Positions 19,295 to 27,771 of a stretch of DNA of 64,000 nucleotides are shown one piece after another. The stretch lies in assembly GCA_946414885.1 (NCBI GenBank), contig CAMKQH010000001.1, forward strand, positions 124,001-188,000, written 5' to 3'. Under the pieces are notes generated by a model. It was not told the DNA's origin. It saw nothing but the letters and a program-made list of their open reading frames with translations, and did no database searches. The position numbers and the translations under genes are program-made. The DNA comes from an uncultured Lachnospiraceae bacterium (GTDB taxonomy: Bacteria; Bacillota; Clostridia; Lachnospirales; Lachnospiraceae). Positions within the stretch are counted from its first letter, which is position 1. Each line of letters begins with the position of its first letter.

Positions 19295-20917
19295 ATGGAA
19301 AAACAGCTGGTAGATCATATGATGGAGCCATACTTCCATAAGATCTACGGATTTGCGGTGAAGAAAGCATATTCGGATGATGAGGCGCAGGAGCTTTGCG
19401 CGGAGATGGTGAAGGAGGTTTACCTTTCCCTTCTTGGCGCGGAAGCAATCTCCAATACGGACGGTTACGTGTGGCGCATTTGTTCTAATGTTTTTGCCAG
19501 GCACGTTTCAACAAAGAAGAAACAAGGTATTTCCTTGAATGGAATGGAGCTGCCTTATTACGACGAATATGATCTTGGCGAGGCGGAGGAAGAGCTTGCG
19601 AGACTTCGCAGGGAAATTGCATATCTTTCAAAGAGCCGCAGAAAAATTGTCTTCTCCTTCTACTACGAGGGAAAGTCCATTGCAGCCATTGCCGGCGAGA
19701 TGGGCCTTTCCGAGGGTACCGTAAAATGGCACCTAAACAAGGCAAGAAATGACTTGAAGGAGGGCTTTGGAATGGAAAGAAAAATAGGAACGTTGGGAAT
19801 ATCTCCCATTGAGGCAACTGAATTTGGACATAATGGACGGCCGGATCCTGACGGTGGACCGGAGAAATACTTGTCGGATCCCATCAATCTGAACATTGCT
19901 TACAGTGTATATGAGACGCCGCGCACAAAGGAAGAGATTGCGCAGGAGCTTGGGATTACGCCGGTCTTTCTTGAGGACAAGATCGCGCTCTTGGAAAACA
20001 ATGGATTTTTGGTAAGAACAAGTGGCGACCGCTATACTACTTACGTGTGTTTTTCACCGAGAAAATATTCCTTGGAACAAATAGACAGGGACTGGGAAGT
20101 GCGGCTTCAGGTCGTTCAGGAGCTGTTAAAAAAGTACGTACCGAAGGTCCGGGCGGCTATTGCTGACGTGCAGGACGTCTATATTCCCAGCGGTAACAGG
20201 GAGTTATTTGAGGCAGCAGTGATCTTTTATGCGATCATGAATAAGTGCCAGATCCCGATACAAAAGGACCTCGGGAAGTATTGGATCAAAACGCTTGGCG
20301 GCGGCGCATATTTTGCGCAGGTGGAATTAAAACAGGAAGCCGAGGATCCTGAATATGAAATGAAGCATAAGGGGACTGGGAAAGATTACTTCGCCTGTGG
20401 CTGCATGACCAGAGAATCCGAAAAATACGAAGGCGTATATTCCTGGTCCATCGATACGAGATTCTGTAGCCGGAAGGGAGCCTGGGAAAACAATCGAAAC
20501 GAGGATTATGATTTCCTGTATGAGTGGATCTGCGGCACCATCAAGGATGATACGGCAAATCAGGAAAAGGTGAAGCGACTTCGCGAACGTGAATATGTCA
20601 CGGCAGATGGCAAGGTGAACGTGATGATCGTGAAGGAAAAGGCGGCGGAGTTTTTTGCAAAAATCCCCGAGCTCGACGAAGAGATCAAGAAGGAATTCTC
20701 CGGTTTTGCCTTAGAGCAGGCCATGGAAGAGGCTAAGAGATATCCGTCGCAAATGCAGGATTACGTCGTGTTTTTCCATACCACTGGCTTCATTGGTCCC
20801 ATGGAGGCGCTCATGGTCTTGGATGAAATGTATGACCAAGGCATCTTCCAGCCCCTGAAAAAGGAAGAGATGGTGACCAGCCAGCTTTTGACTTTCTGCG
20901 ACAGACTGCCTGAGTAA
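19295..20917 (+). CDS. Sigma-70 family factor with a long C-terminal extension
   Basis: 540 aa. Residues 1-160 resemble an ECF sigma factor: region 2-like helices (AYSDDEAQELCAEMVKEVY), then region 4 with SRRKIVFSFYYEGKSIAAIA and a helix-turn-helix MGLSEGTVKWHLNKARNDL. Residues 200-250 look like a winged-helix unit (TKEEIAQELGITPVFLEDKI). The remaining 290 residues are an unrecognised, possibly ligand-sensing domain. GGAGGAG lies 5 bp before the ATG at 19295. No separate anti-sigma gene is adjacent, so the extension may regulate the factor. Confidence 0.8.
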   Translation: MEKQLVDHMMEPYFHKIYGFAVKKAYSDDEAQELCAEMVKEVYLSLLGAEAISNTDGYVWRICSNVFARHVSTKKKQGISLNGMELPYYDEYDLGEAEEELARLRREIAYLSKSRRKIVFSFYYEGKSIAAIAGEMGLSEGTVKWHLNKARNDLKEGFGMERKIGTLGISPIEATEFGHNGRPDPDGGPEKYLSDPINLNIAYSVYETPRTKEEIAQELGITPVFLEDKIALLENNGFLVRTSGDRYTTYVCFSPRKYSLEQIDRDWEVRLQVVQELLKKYVPKVRAAIADVQDVYIPSGNRELFEAAVIFYAIMNKCQIPIQKDLGKYWIKTLGGGAYFAQVELKQEAEDPEYEMKHKGTGKDYFACGCMTRESEKYEGVYSWSIDTRFCSRKGAWENNRNEDYDFLYEWICGTIKDDTANQEKVKRLREREYVTADGKVNVMIVKEKAAEFFAKIPELDEEIKKEFSGFALEQAMEEAKRYPSQMQDYVVFFHTTGFIGPMEALMVLDEMYDQGIFQPLKKEEMVTSQLLTFCDRLPE

Positions 20918-20978
20918 ACTTGGGCTTAGAGGAATGACGGATCACAAGGAAGTTTGATGAAGGTGTGGAGATGAACGT

Positions 20979-21797
20979 ATGGAAATAAACAATAAAACAT
21001 TCGAGGATTATGCCAGGATCCTTCGGGAGGCAACGCCCTACAAGGATGACAACACTGGCATAAAATATATGGTGAAGCCTGACAAGAGGCGTAAAGACGT
21101 TATCAGGAAGTACTATAAAGAAAAAGCGGGGCTCGATCTTGACTTGATCGAAAAGTCGCCACTAACGACCTGGGAAAAAGCGATAAAGCTCGCGCAATTT
21201 GTTGCAAAACACGTTCCGCATGACAACCAGAAAAAATGGATCAGTAAGCTAAATGCCATAACATTGTATGAATACGCAAAAAAGACGCCAACGGGTTTCA
21301 ACTGCAGGTGGCATTCCATCATGCTAAGCGAGCTGCTTTTGGCCGTCGGGATCAAAAATGCGTTTATTACTTGCCTTCCCGAAGACAAAAATGACGGGGA
21401 TTGTCACGTGGTAAATCACGTTTGGCTTCCGGAGAATCAAAAATGGGCCATGATCGACAGTGACATGACGGAGTACGCTATCACGAAAGAAGGTACCCAG
21501 CTTTCTTTGTTTGAGATGCGCGAATGCATTTGCTCCGGAGGTGACTTTGAAATATGCGTTCTTCCGGGCTTTGAGGATACGTGGTACGGATCCTCTGAGG
21601 GAAGAGAGTATCTTAAGTGTTATTGGGCGAAGAATCTATATTGGTTCGCAAGACATACGACGTATGGATTTAGTTTGGAAAGCAGGAGGCGCGTTGGCGA
21701 TTCTTACGTATGTCTGATTCCTCCGGGATATGATTATAAGAAGGTGAGAGAGTGTAAAGAGATCACCAATGAACGGGAATTTTGGGGATTGTCTTGA
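20979..21797 (+). CDS. Transglutaminase-like cysteine protein
   Basis: 272 aa, soluble. A papain/transglutaminase-like triad can be read: Cys in GFNCRWHSIMLSELL at the start of a helix, His in CHVVNHVWLPENQKW and Asp in WAMIDSDM. Such domains act as peptidases, amidases or transferases. It follows the sigma factor by 61 bp and may share its transcript. No signal peptide, so probably cytoplasmic. Confidence 0.7.
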   Translation: MEINNKTFEDYARILREATPYKDDNTGIKYMVKPDKRRKDVIRKYYKEKAGLDLDLIEKSPLTTWEKAIKLAQFVAKHVPHDNQKKWISKLNAITLYEYAKKTPTGFNCRWHSIMLSELLLAVGIKNAFITCLPEDKNDGDCHVVNHVWLPENQKWAMIDSDMTEYAITKEGTQLSLFEMRECICSGGDFEICVLPGFEDTWYGSSEGREYLKCYWAKNLYWFARHTTYGFSLESRRRVGDSYVCLIPPGYDYKKVRECKEITNEREFWGLS

Positions 21798-21833
21798 TCT
21801 CAGATCATAACAATAAAACAAAGGAGCAAACAG

Positions 21834-22280
21834 ATGATCATTAGAAAAGCAACGGGGTCGGACGCAGATGATTTGAAAACGTTATATTTTGATTTTTTAA
21901 CGCATTATCCTCCCAGGGAAGAACAAAACATGCAAGAGTGGCAGGACTTGCTGAATAAGTTTGAAAAAGATGACAACATGTATTTGCTTGTCGCCGTAGA
22001 GGATGGAAAAGCAGTCTCTTCCGTGCAAATGGCAATCATTGAAAGCCTGACGCATAACGTTCGCCCCTTTGCCGTCATAGAGAACGTGGTGACGCATGCT
22101 GATTACAGAAACAGGGGTTATGCATCAGCACTTTTGGAACGGGCCTCAGAAATTGCAAGGGAAAAAGGCTGCTACAAAGTGTCCCTGGAGACGGGTTCCA
22201 ATAAGGAAAGCACATTGAATTTTTACAGAAACAATGGATTTGCGATAGATGAAAAGCATTCCTGCTTAAAACGATTATAA
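21834..22280 (+). CDS. GNAT family N-acetyltransferase
   Basis: 148 aa. The acetyl-CoA binding motif A is clear (VVTHADYRNRGYASALLERA), followed by FYRNNGFAIDE near the C-terminus. The substrate is unknown. AAAGGAGC precedes the ATG and a strong terminator follows. Confidence 0.88.
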   Translation: MIIRKATGSDADDLKTLYFDFLTHYPPREEQNMQEWQDLLNKFEKDDNMYLLVAVEDGKAVSSVQMAIIESLTHNVRPFAVIENVVTHADYRNRGYASALLERASEIAREKGCYKVSLETGSNKESTLNFYRNNGFAIDEKHSCLKRL

Positions 22281-22303
22281 TAATTGAAAAACAGTGGCAT
22301 TTG

Positions 22304-22338
22304 AGATCCCGGTACTTTTATCGTACCGGGATCTTTTT
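22304..22338 (+). terminator. Rho-independent terminator
   Basis: AGATCCCGGTAC and GTACCGGGATCT form a 12-bp perfect stem followed by TTTT. Confidence 0.9.
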
Positions 22339-22362
22339 GCTTATGCCAATCAGACAATCAAA

Positions 22363-22391
22363 TTGACCAGAGTTTCCGTTTTTGATATACT
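22363..22391 (+). promoter_or_regulatory. Promoter
   Basis: TTGACC (22363-22368), 17 nt, TATACT (22386-22391), leaving an 80-nt leader before the next gene. Confidence 0.7.
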
Positions 22392-22423
22392 TTAGGGAGG
22401 GATTTGATCAGGGAGATTATTTT

Positions 22424-22480
22424 GTGAAAAAGTACAGGCTAGCATATTATGGCGAAGAAAGGGAAATGAAATATGTTTGA
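22424..22480 (+). CDS. Possible 18-codon leader ORF overlapping the next start
   Basis: GTG start with GGGAG upstream, encoding MKKYRLAYYGEEREMKYV. Its stop codon lies just inside the following gene, whose ATG is at 22473. Translational coupling is possible; chance is not excluded. Confidence 0.3.
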   Translation: MKKYRLAYYGEEREMKYV

Positions 22481-23360
22481 GAGTGATTTTGCCAAATGTG
22501 AATACGTTGAAAAGGATAACGTGGTCTTTCACGTGTGGAAAAAGGAAGCTCATTTTGATGATTACCGGAATCCAGTCATTGCCTCGCTGGAGATGCTTAG
22601 GGAACACAAGGGGAGTCTCTTCATTGTTGACGCGAGAAACGGATTTGAGGACGTGAAGGAAGACGTTGACTGGGGATTTTCCTACTTTCTTCCGGAATTA
22701 AAAAAGACGGGCTGTTCCACTTGGGGATTTATTCTTCCGAAAACGTCTGACATTGAAGGCGAGATTGATCTGTGGACAAAGGAGATAGAAAAGAACTTTC
22801 GCGTGATCCGCGCTGAGTCCTATGACGAGATTTTACGACAGGCAGCGGGAGGTACGCAAGTGATCATAAGAGACTACGGAGAAAGCGATTTTGAGGGCAT
22901 TAAGAATTGGATCACGGACGAGAGAACGCATGCCATGTGGTGCGCAAATAGGACGCGGTTTCCACTTCAAAAGCAAAGCTTTGATGAATTTTTGAAAGAC
23001 ATTTCCATGAGAAATGGAGATCATCCCTTTGTGGCAGTGGATGAGAACGGAGTTGTCATGGGATTCTTTTGTTACTCGTTAAACGCTGAAACGAAGGAGG
23101 GCATGTTCAAATTTGTGATGGTAGATCCCGCCAGACGTGGAATTGGATTGGGAAAGGAAATGTTAAAGCAGGCGGTGCGTTATGCATTTGACGTCACGAA
23201 GGCGGATGCCGTACAGTTGATGGTCTTTTCCGAAAACGCAAGGGCTAGGAAATGCTATGAAGGAGTAGGCTTTATGGTAAGAAAAACGCAGGAGCGTGCA
23301 TTTCAATTTAAGGACGAATCATGGGATAGGATAAACATGGTAATAAAGAAGATGCCGTGA
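22473..23360 (+). CDS. GNAT acetyltransferase with an extra N-terminal domain
   Basis: 295 aa. Residues 125-295 are a GNAT domain with motif A FVMVDPARRGIGLGKEMLKQ and FSENARARKCYEGVGF. Residues 1-120 (CEYVEKDNVVFHVWKKEAHF onward) have alternating strands and helices (SLFIVDARNG, STWGFILPKT) recalling STAS/SpoIIAA-like folds, a tentative reading. The N-terminal part could tie the acetyltransferase to a partner or signal. Confidence 0.75.
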   Translation: MFESDFAKCEYVEKDNVVFHVWKKEAHFDDYRNPVIASLEMLREHKGSLFIVDARNGFEDVKEDVDWGFSYFLPELKKTGCSTWGFILPKTSDIEGEIDLWTKEIEKNFRVIRAESYDEILRQAAGGTQVIIRDYGESDFEGIKNWITDERTHAMWCANRTRFPLQKQSFDEFLKDISMRNGDHPFVAVDENGVVMGFFCYSLNAETKEGMFKFVMVDPARRGIGLGKEMLKQAVRYAFDVTKADAVQLMVFSENARARKCYEGVGFMVRKTQERAFQFKDESWDRINMVIKKMP

Positions 23361-23403
23361 TCATCGCGGTTTTGGCAGAACAGGTCAAAAGAAAGGAAAA
23401 AAC

Positions 23404-23745
23404 ATGGGATACGAGGAGAACGCAAGATTAAATCATCGGAATGGAAGCAATTGCTCAGCCAGTCTGTTTAAGGCATTTGCTGATAAGATGGGCATGTCAG
23501 CGGAAGAAGCGGCGCGGATCGCCCCGGCGCCAAGATCTGAAGGAGGAAAATGCGGAGGATTCCTGGCAGGAAAAAAGCTATTGGAAATGATAAAGCCGGA
23601 AGCCGCAGAAGAATTTGAAAAGCGTTTCCTGGAACAAAACGGCGATGATAAATGTGCCAGCTTGATCATGAAAAGACGACTGCAAGGGAAAAACTGCAAT
23701 GACTTAGTAGGCGAGACCGCAAATATCATAGAATCAATATTATAA
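23404..23745 (+). CDS. C_GCAxxG_C_C family putative redox protein
   Basis: 113 aa with the spaced cysteine pattern of this family: NCSASLFKAF, GGKCGGFLAG, DKCASLIM and KNCNDLV. The first glycine/alanine positions of the classic GCAxxG motif are altered here. Family members are thought to be small redox-active or metal-binding proteins without firm biochemistry. AAAGGAAA precedes the ATG. Confidence 0.75.
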   Translation: MGYEENARLNHRNGSNCSASLFKAFADKMGMSAEEAARIAPAPRSEGGKCGGFLAGKKLLEMIKPEAAEEFEKRFLEQNGDDKCASLIMKRRLQGKNCNDLVGETANIIESIL

Positions 23746-23845
23746 TTTGATTACGCATAATCTTTGAATTAAAGAGGGCAAGGACGAAAAGTCGACGGAT
23801 TGTTTTCTGATAAAAAGTTTTAACTAGGATGACGAACACTGTTTT

Positions 23846-24751
23846 ATGCGAATAACAAAGAACAAATCTGAAACGAAAAAACTGAATTTCATATTGATCA
23901 TAATTGCAGCGTGTTTCTGGGGCAGTATGGGGATCTTTGTCAGAAGACTTACCTCGTTTGGGTTTGACTCGATCCAGATTGTGTCCATCAGGGTCACGCT
24001 GGCAGCATTGATTTTTAGCCTGCTCTTGCTGATCAGGGATCGGTCCGGATTTCGGATATCGTTGCGGGACGTTCCCCTGTTTCTCGGACTTGGTTTAGGA
24101 AGCATTCTGTTTTTTACGGTATGTTATTTTGCGGCGATCACGATCATGCCCTTATCTACCGCGGCGATCCTTTTATATACCTCACCGATCTGGATCACGT
24201 TAATGTCTGCACTGTTCTTTCATGAAAAAATGAATGGCAGGAAGGTGATGGCGCTGTTACTTGCGTTTGGAGGATGCGTGCTGGTATCGGGAATTTCCGG
24301 AGAGGGGATAACGTTTACGGGGCTGCTTCTGGGTCTTGGTTCCGGTATAGGATATGGATTATACAGCATATTGGGGACGGTGGCGCTGCGGAAGTATTCC
24401 CCGTACGTGGTTACGACGTATACTTTCCTGATCGCAGCCATGGGATCCTGGGTGATCTGCAAGCCGATGGACATGTTATCAAAGTTTGAAAAAGCGGATG
24501 ATCTTACTGGACTGATATTTTTCTGTAGCCTGACGGCACTGGTAACGGCAGTGATCCCGTTCCTGGCGTATACGCTCGGCCTTCGCAGCGTGGAAGCCAG
24601 CAAAGCTGGAATCATAGCAACCATAGAACCCGTTGTGGCAACGCTGGTCGGGATCCTATGCTTTTCCGAGACGTTAACGATTCTCTCGGGGATGGGAATC
24701 GTTATGGTACTGGCTGCAGTCATCATTTTGAATATCAAGCAGAACACGTAA
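23846..24751 (+). CDS. EamA/DMT family transporter
   Basis: 301 aa with ten predicted membrane helices in two repeats of five, the EamA (drug/metabolite) layout. Repeat starts such as ACFWGSMGIFVRRL and GLLLGLGSGIGYGLYSILG are typical. It probably exports or imports a small metabolite; the substrate is unknown. Confidence 0.85.
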   Translation: MRITKNKSETKKLNFILIIIAACFWGSMGIFVRRLTSFGFDSIQIVSIRVTLAALIFSLLLLIRDRSGFRISLRDVPLFLGLGLGSILFFTVCYFAAITIMPLSTAAILLYTSPIWITLMSALFFHEKMNGRKVMALLLAFGGCVLVSGISGEGITFTGLLLGLGSGIGYGLYSILGTVALRKYSPYVVTTYTFLIAAMGSWVICKPMDMLSKFEKADDLTGLIFFCSLTALVTAVIPFLAYTLGLRSVEASKAGIIATIEPVVATLVGILCFSETLTILSGMGIVMVLAAVIILNIKQNT

Positions 24752-24915
24752 TTCAAAAGGTTGGGAGCGGAACCGCAAGTATACGCATAAACCGGCGTAT
24801 GATGCTTTCAAGTATTGAGAGCAATTTTGGCTTTCTTTCGGAATAAAGGCCGTTCAGATTTGATTCAGTGGGAACAACTTTATTGAGGGATGATGCGACT
24901 TTGGGGAGAGATAAA

Positions 24916-25353
24916 ATGGACGTAGCATTATGCAATGACAAGGACTGGTTACAGTCCCAAGAAGCCTTTTCCATCTATGCTTCTTGCATGTATCAGCCGA
25001 CGTATGATGCATTCAAGAATCGAATGAAAAGCTATGAGTCTGATGCATCAGTAATGATTTACGTATGCACGGAGAATGGCGTCCGGATCGGAATACTGGT
25101 CTTGCAAACGTCATGTGAGGAAGCAGAAATCATGGGAATTGCGGTTTCAGATCATTTTCGGAAGCGGGGCATTGGCAGACGCATGATACTCCAGGTGATG
25201 GAGCAGGAGAGATTCAAATGCATGAAAGCGCAGACGGACGATGACGCGATAGGTTTTTACCGCAGCTGCGGATTCCGTGATGAAATGACGATTGTAGAGT
25301 ATCCGGACGGCAAGTCCGTCCGTTATAACTGTATTTTGCAATTAGAGGATTAG
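24916..25353 (+). CDS. GNAT family N-acetyltransferase
   Basis: 145 aa. Motif A reads IAVSDHFRKRGIGRRMILQV, and FYRSCGFRDEM follows. GGGGAGAG lies 6 bp before ATG 24916; an in-frame extension to 24868 lacks a ribosome site. Substrate unknown. Confidence 0.82.
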   Translation: MDVALCNDKDWLQSQEAFSIYASCMYQPTYDAFKNRMKSYESDASVMIYVCTENGVRIGILVLQTSCEEAEIMGIAVSDHFRKRGIGRRMILQVMEQERFKCMKAQTDDDAIGFYRSCGFRDEMTIVEYPDGKSVRYNCILQLED

Positions 25354-25359
25354 TCGGAA

Positions 25360-25497
25360 ATGAATAACATACAAATTAGGACAATAACGTACGATGACAT
25401 CCCGCTTATACGTAAAGCGGATCATGACGAATCGGCAAGATTCGCCACATATCTTAGAAATAATTTAGAAAATCAAGAGAATAAGAGAGGATTCTAA
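25360..25497 (+). pseudogene. Truncated GNAT acetyltransferase (N-terminal 45 residues)
   Basis: Opens IQIRTITYDDIPLIRKADHD, a typical GNAT N-terminus, and continues to a NLENQENKRGF-like segment that usually leads into the acetyl-CoA domain. It then stops at a TAA, with no continuation in other frames. It lies 6 bp after an intact GNAT gene, so it reads as a deletion remnant. Confidence 0.5.
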
Positions 25498-25539
25498 GCG
25501 AGTAGCCATTGGTTTGACGTGAAGTTAGGAGGTGTAGAC

Positions 25540-26199
25540 GTGACTAAGGAAGAGTACGTAAAAAGAATGAATGAAGAGCATGATTGGGCGCCGGGCTGGG
25601 ATGCCATTGAGGGTGAGTTTGGCCGCTTATATCCAGGGCAGGAACCAAAGCATTATGCGACGAATATGGTTTCCAGGGCAATGTTCGGCGGAGACGAATA
25701 TCTTGACGGCTGCTCAATTTATGAGAATGCAAAAGGATATTATCATCTGGTGACATTTGGGATGTCGGAGCTCTATACGGATGAAGAAGCATTCGGCGGG
25801 GAGTACAGTCGCTGGGGATATGAAATGACGATCAAACTGAAGGAGGACAAAGCCGAGGATTGTTTGTGGGCGATAGACATGTTGTCCAATTTGGCCAGAT
25901 ACACATACAAGTCTGAGCGGTTTTTTGATCCCGAGCAATTTGTTCAAGGAAATGGCTCATCGTTACATATTGGCACGGAATCCCTTATCACGGCGTTGAT
26001 CACTGTAGATGACACTACGGCGCAGGCGCAGAATACCGTTCACGGCAAGCTGGGATTTATCCAATTTGTCGGAATTACGCAGGCGGAACTGAACGCCATA
26101 AAAGAGGATCGCAGCAACCTGGCGAAACTCATAGAATTGATGAAACAAGATAATCCAGAGCTTATAACGGACATGAAGAGGACAAAATCCTATCTGTAA
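25540..26199 (+). CDS. Suppressor-of-fused (SUFU) domain protein
   Basis: 219 aa. The pattern WAPGWDAIEGEFGRLYPGQE, then HYATN, then YHLVTFGMSELY with GYEMTIKL matches bacterial SUFU-like proteins, which are often immunity proteins of polymorphic toxin systems. No toxin gene is adjacent, so it may be an orphan immunity gene or serve another role. AGGAGG is 7 bp before GTG 25540, better placed than GTG 25519. Confidence 0.8.
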   Translation: MTKEEYVKRMNEEHDWAPGWDAIEGEFGRLYPGQEPKHYATNMVSRAMFGGDEYLDGCSIYENAKGYYHLVTFGMSELYTDEEAFGGEYSRWGYEMTIKLKEDKAEDCLWAIDMLSNLARYTYKSERFFDPEQFVQGNGSSLHIGTESLITALITVDDTTAQAQNTVHGKLGFIQFVGITQAELNAIKEDRSNLAKLIELMKQDNPELITDMKRTKSYL

Positions 26200-26297
26200 T
26201 CGTCCGAAGCTTAAAAGGTGCAGAGAAATGCTTTTTATTCAATCATTAGATACGTATTATCATAAGCAGGAACGATCTTCAGAATTTGCGCGGTTAA

Positions 26298-26444
26298 GAG
26301 TATTACCATCGCGACAGACTGAATGAAACGGCATTTATTCTTAAGAAAAATCAATATGGAAGGATCACGTACAACAACAGATACGTCGATCCGGACAGTC
26401 AGAATTGGTATTATGAATACAAACAACTTCTTGATCTAAGATAA
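26298..26444 (+). pseudogene. Decayed coding fragment
   Basis: A 48-codon open frame without a start codon (begins EYYHRDRLNETAFILKKNQY, ends LLDLR) follows a short ATG frame at 26228 that ends after 32 codons in another phase. Together they look like a frameshifted remnant. The rest of the 426-bp gap (26200-26625) shows nothing convincing. Confidence 0.35.
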
Positions 26445-26625
26445 AATGGCTCGCCCAATGCCGACTGGCATTTATGCCATAATTATCAGAATCCATTGAA
26501 CGTGCTGCGAAGATCGAATTGGGAGGAAAGCAATATGTATGGAATTACAAGCATCATTGAGGGGTTGGCTTTCTAAGGCATGACTGCGCTTAGCACTGAA
26601 CTATCATTTAAGGGGATAAAGCTTA

Positions 26626-27198
26626 ATGGTATTTACTTTGTTTTTTACGTTTGCGAAAATTGGATTGTTCACTTTTGGCGGTGGATATGCCATGATTTCA
26701 ATCATAGAGAATATTTGCGTAGAGCAAAAGAAATGGATCACGCATGACGAAATGATGGACGTCACGGTGATCGCGGAATCTACGCCTGGACCTATAGCGA
26801 TCAACTGTGCTACTTACGTTGGCTATAAGCAAAAGGGAATCTGGGGTGCCATGGCAGCCACTTTGGGAGTTGTATTGCCATCTTTTTTCATCATCTATCT
26901 GATTTCCGCTTTTTTGGATAATTTCCTGGAGATTACTTGGATCGCAAATGCATTTAAGGGAATAAGGATTGCAGTAGGATTACTAATTCTCGATGCAGGG
27001 ATCAATATGTTCATAAAGATGAAAAAGAAATTTGTCCCATGCACCATCATGGCATGCTCCTTCGTGGCAATGTTTTTGATTTGCATTTTTGCCTGGAGTT
27101 TCTCATCAGTATTTCTTATGTTGATTGCGGCAGTTGTCAGTTTAGTGATCTTTTTCATTCAAGGCGCGCCAGCCGGGAAGGGTGGTGAGAGCCGATGA
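26626..27198 (+). CDS. Chromate transporter subunit (short CHR, first half)
   Basis: 190 aa, four to six membrane helices. It carries the CHR family signatures FAKIGLFTFGGGYAMI and AESTPGPIAINCATYVG. Short-chain CHR proteins work as pairs of separate halves, here with the next gene, which overlaps by 4 bp (ATGA). Family members export chromate or a related oxyanion; physiological substrates in gut anaerobes are unknown. Confidence 0.9.
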   Translation: MVFTLFFTFAKIGLFTFGGGYAMISIIENICVEQKKWITHDEMMDVTVIAESTPGPIAINCATYVGYKQKGIWGAMAATLGVVLPSFFIIYLISAFLDNFLEITWIANAFKGIRIAVGLLILDAGINMFIKMKKKFVPCTIMACSFVAMFLICIFAWSFSSVFLMLIAAVVSLVIFFIQGAPAGKGGESR

Positions 27199-27758
27199 TT
27201 TACTTGGAACTTTTTGTTGGGTTTTTGACGGTAGGGTTATTCTCTTTTGGGGGTGCGTATGCAGCAATTCCATTGATCAGGGACGTGGTTCTTTCCTATG
27301 GATGGCTGGACGAAGATACGTTAATGAATATGGTTGCCATAAGCGAGAGTACGCCAGGCCCGATCATGGTCAACATGGCAACCTACGTGGGAAGCAGCAA
27401 AGCGGGAATTTGGGGAGGAGCATTGGCAACGTTTGCCGTCGTTCTGCCGGCATTTTTTATCATTTTACTGATCATGGTTCTTATGAGGAAGATGCTCGAC
27501 AATAAGTACGTTCAGGCGATTTTCCGCGGACTTAAGCCATGCATTGCGGGAATCATTCTGGCTACGGGTTGTCACATGATCATAAAAAATGGCATTTCCC
27601 CTTTGTTTCAGCAAACCATGGATTTCAGGGCGCCGATCATTTTCCTGATCTTGGCTTTATTGTATTTTGGTTTACGAGGAGTAAAGAAGAAGAAAACCTC
27701 GCCGATCATGTTGATTGCTATTTCAGCTGCGCTAGGCATTGTCGCGTATGGAGCGTAG
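27195..27758 (+). CDS. Chromate transporter subunit (short CHR, second half)
   Basis: 187 aa, paralogous to the preceding gene: GLFSFGGAYAAIPLIRDVV and ISESTPGPIMVNMATYVG are the matching signatures. Translation is coupled through the ATGA overlap. The two products are expected to assemble with opposite topology. Confidence 0.9.
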   Translation: MIYLELFVGFLTVGLFSFGGAYAAIPLIRDVVLSYGWLDEDTLMNMVAISESTPGPIMVNMATYVGSSKAGIWGGALATFAVVLPAFFIILLIMVLMRKMLDNKYVQAIFRGLKPCIAGIILATGCHMIIKNGISPLFQQTMDFRAPIIFLILALLYFGLRGVKKKKTSPIMLIAISAALGIVAYGA

Positions 27759-27771
27759 GGAGGAAACAATA

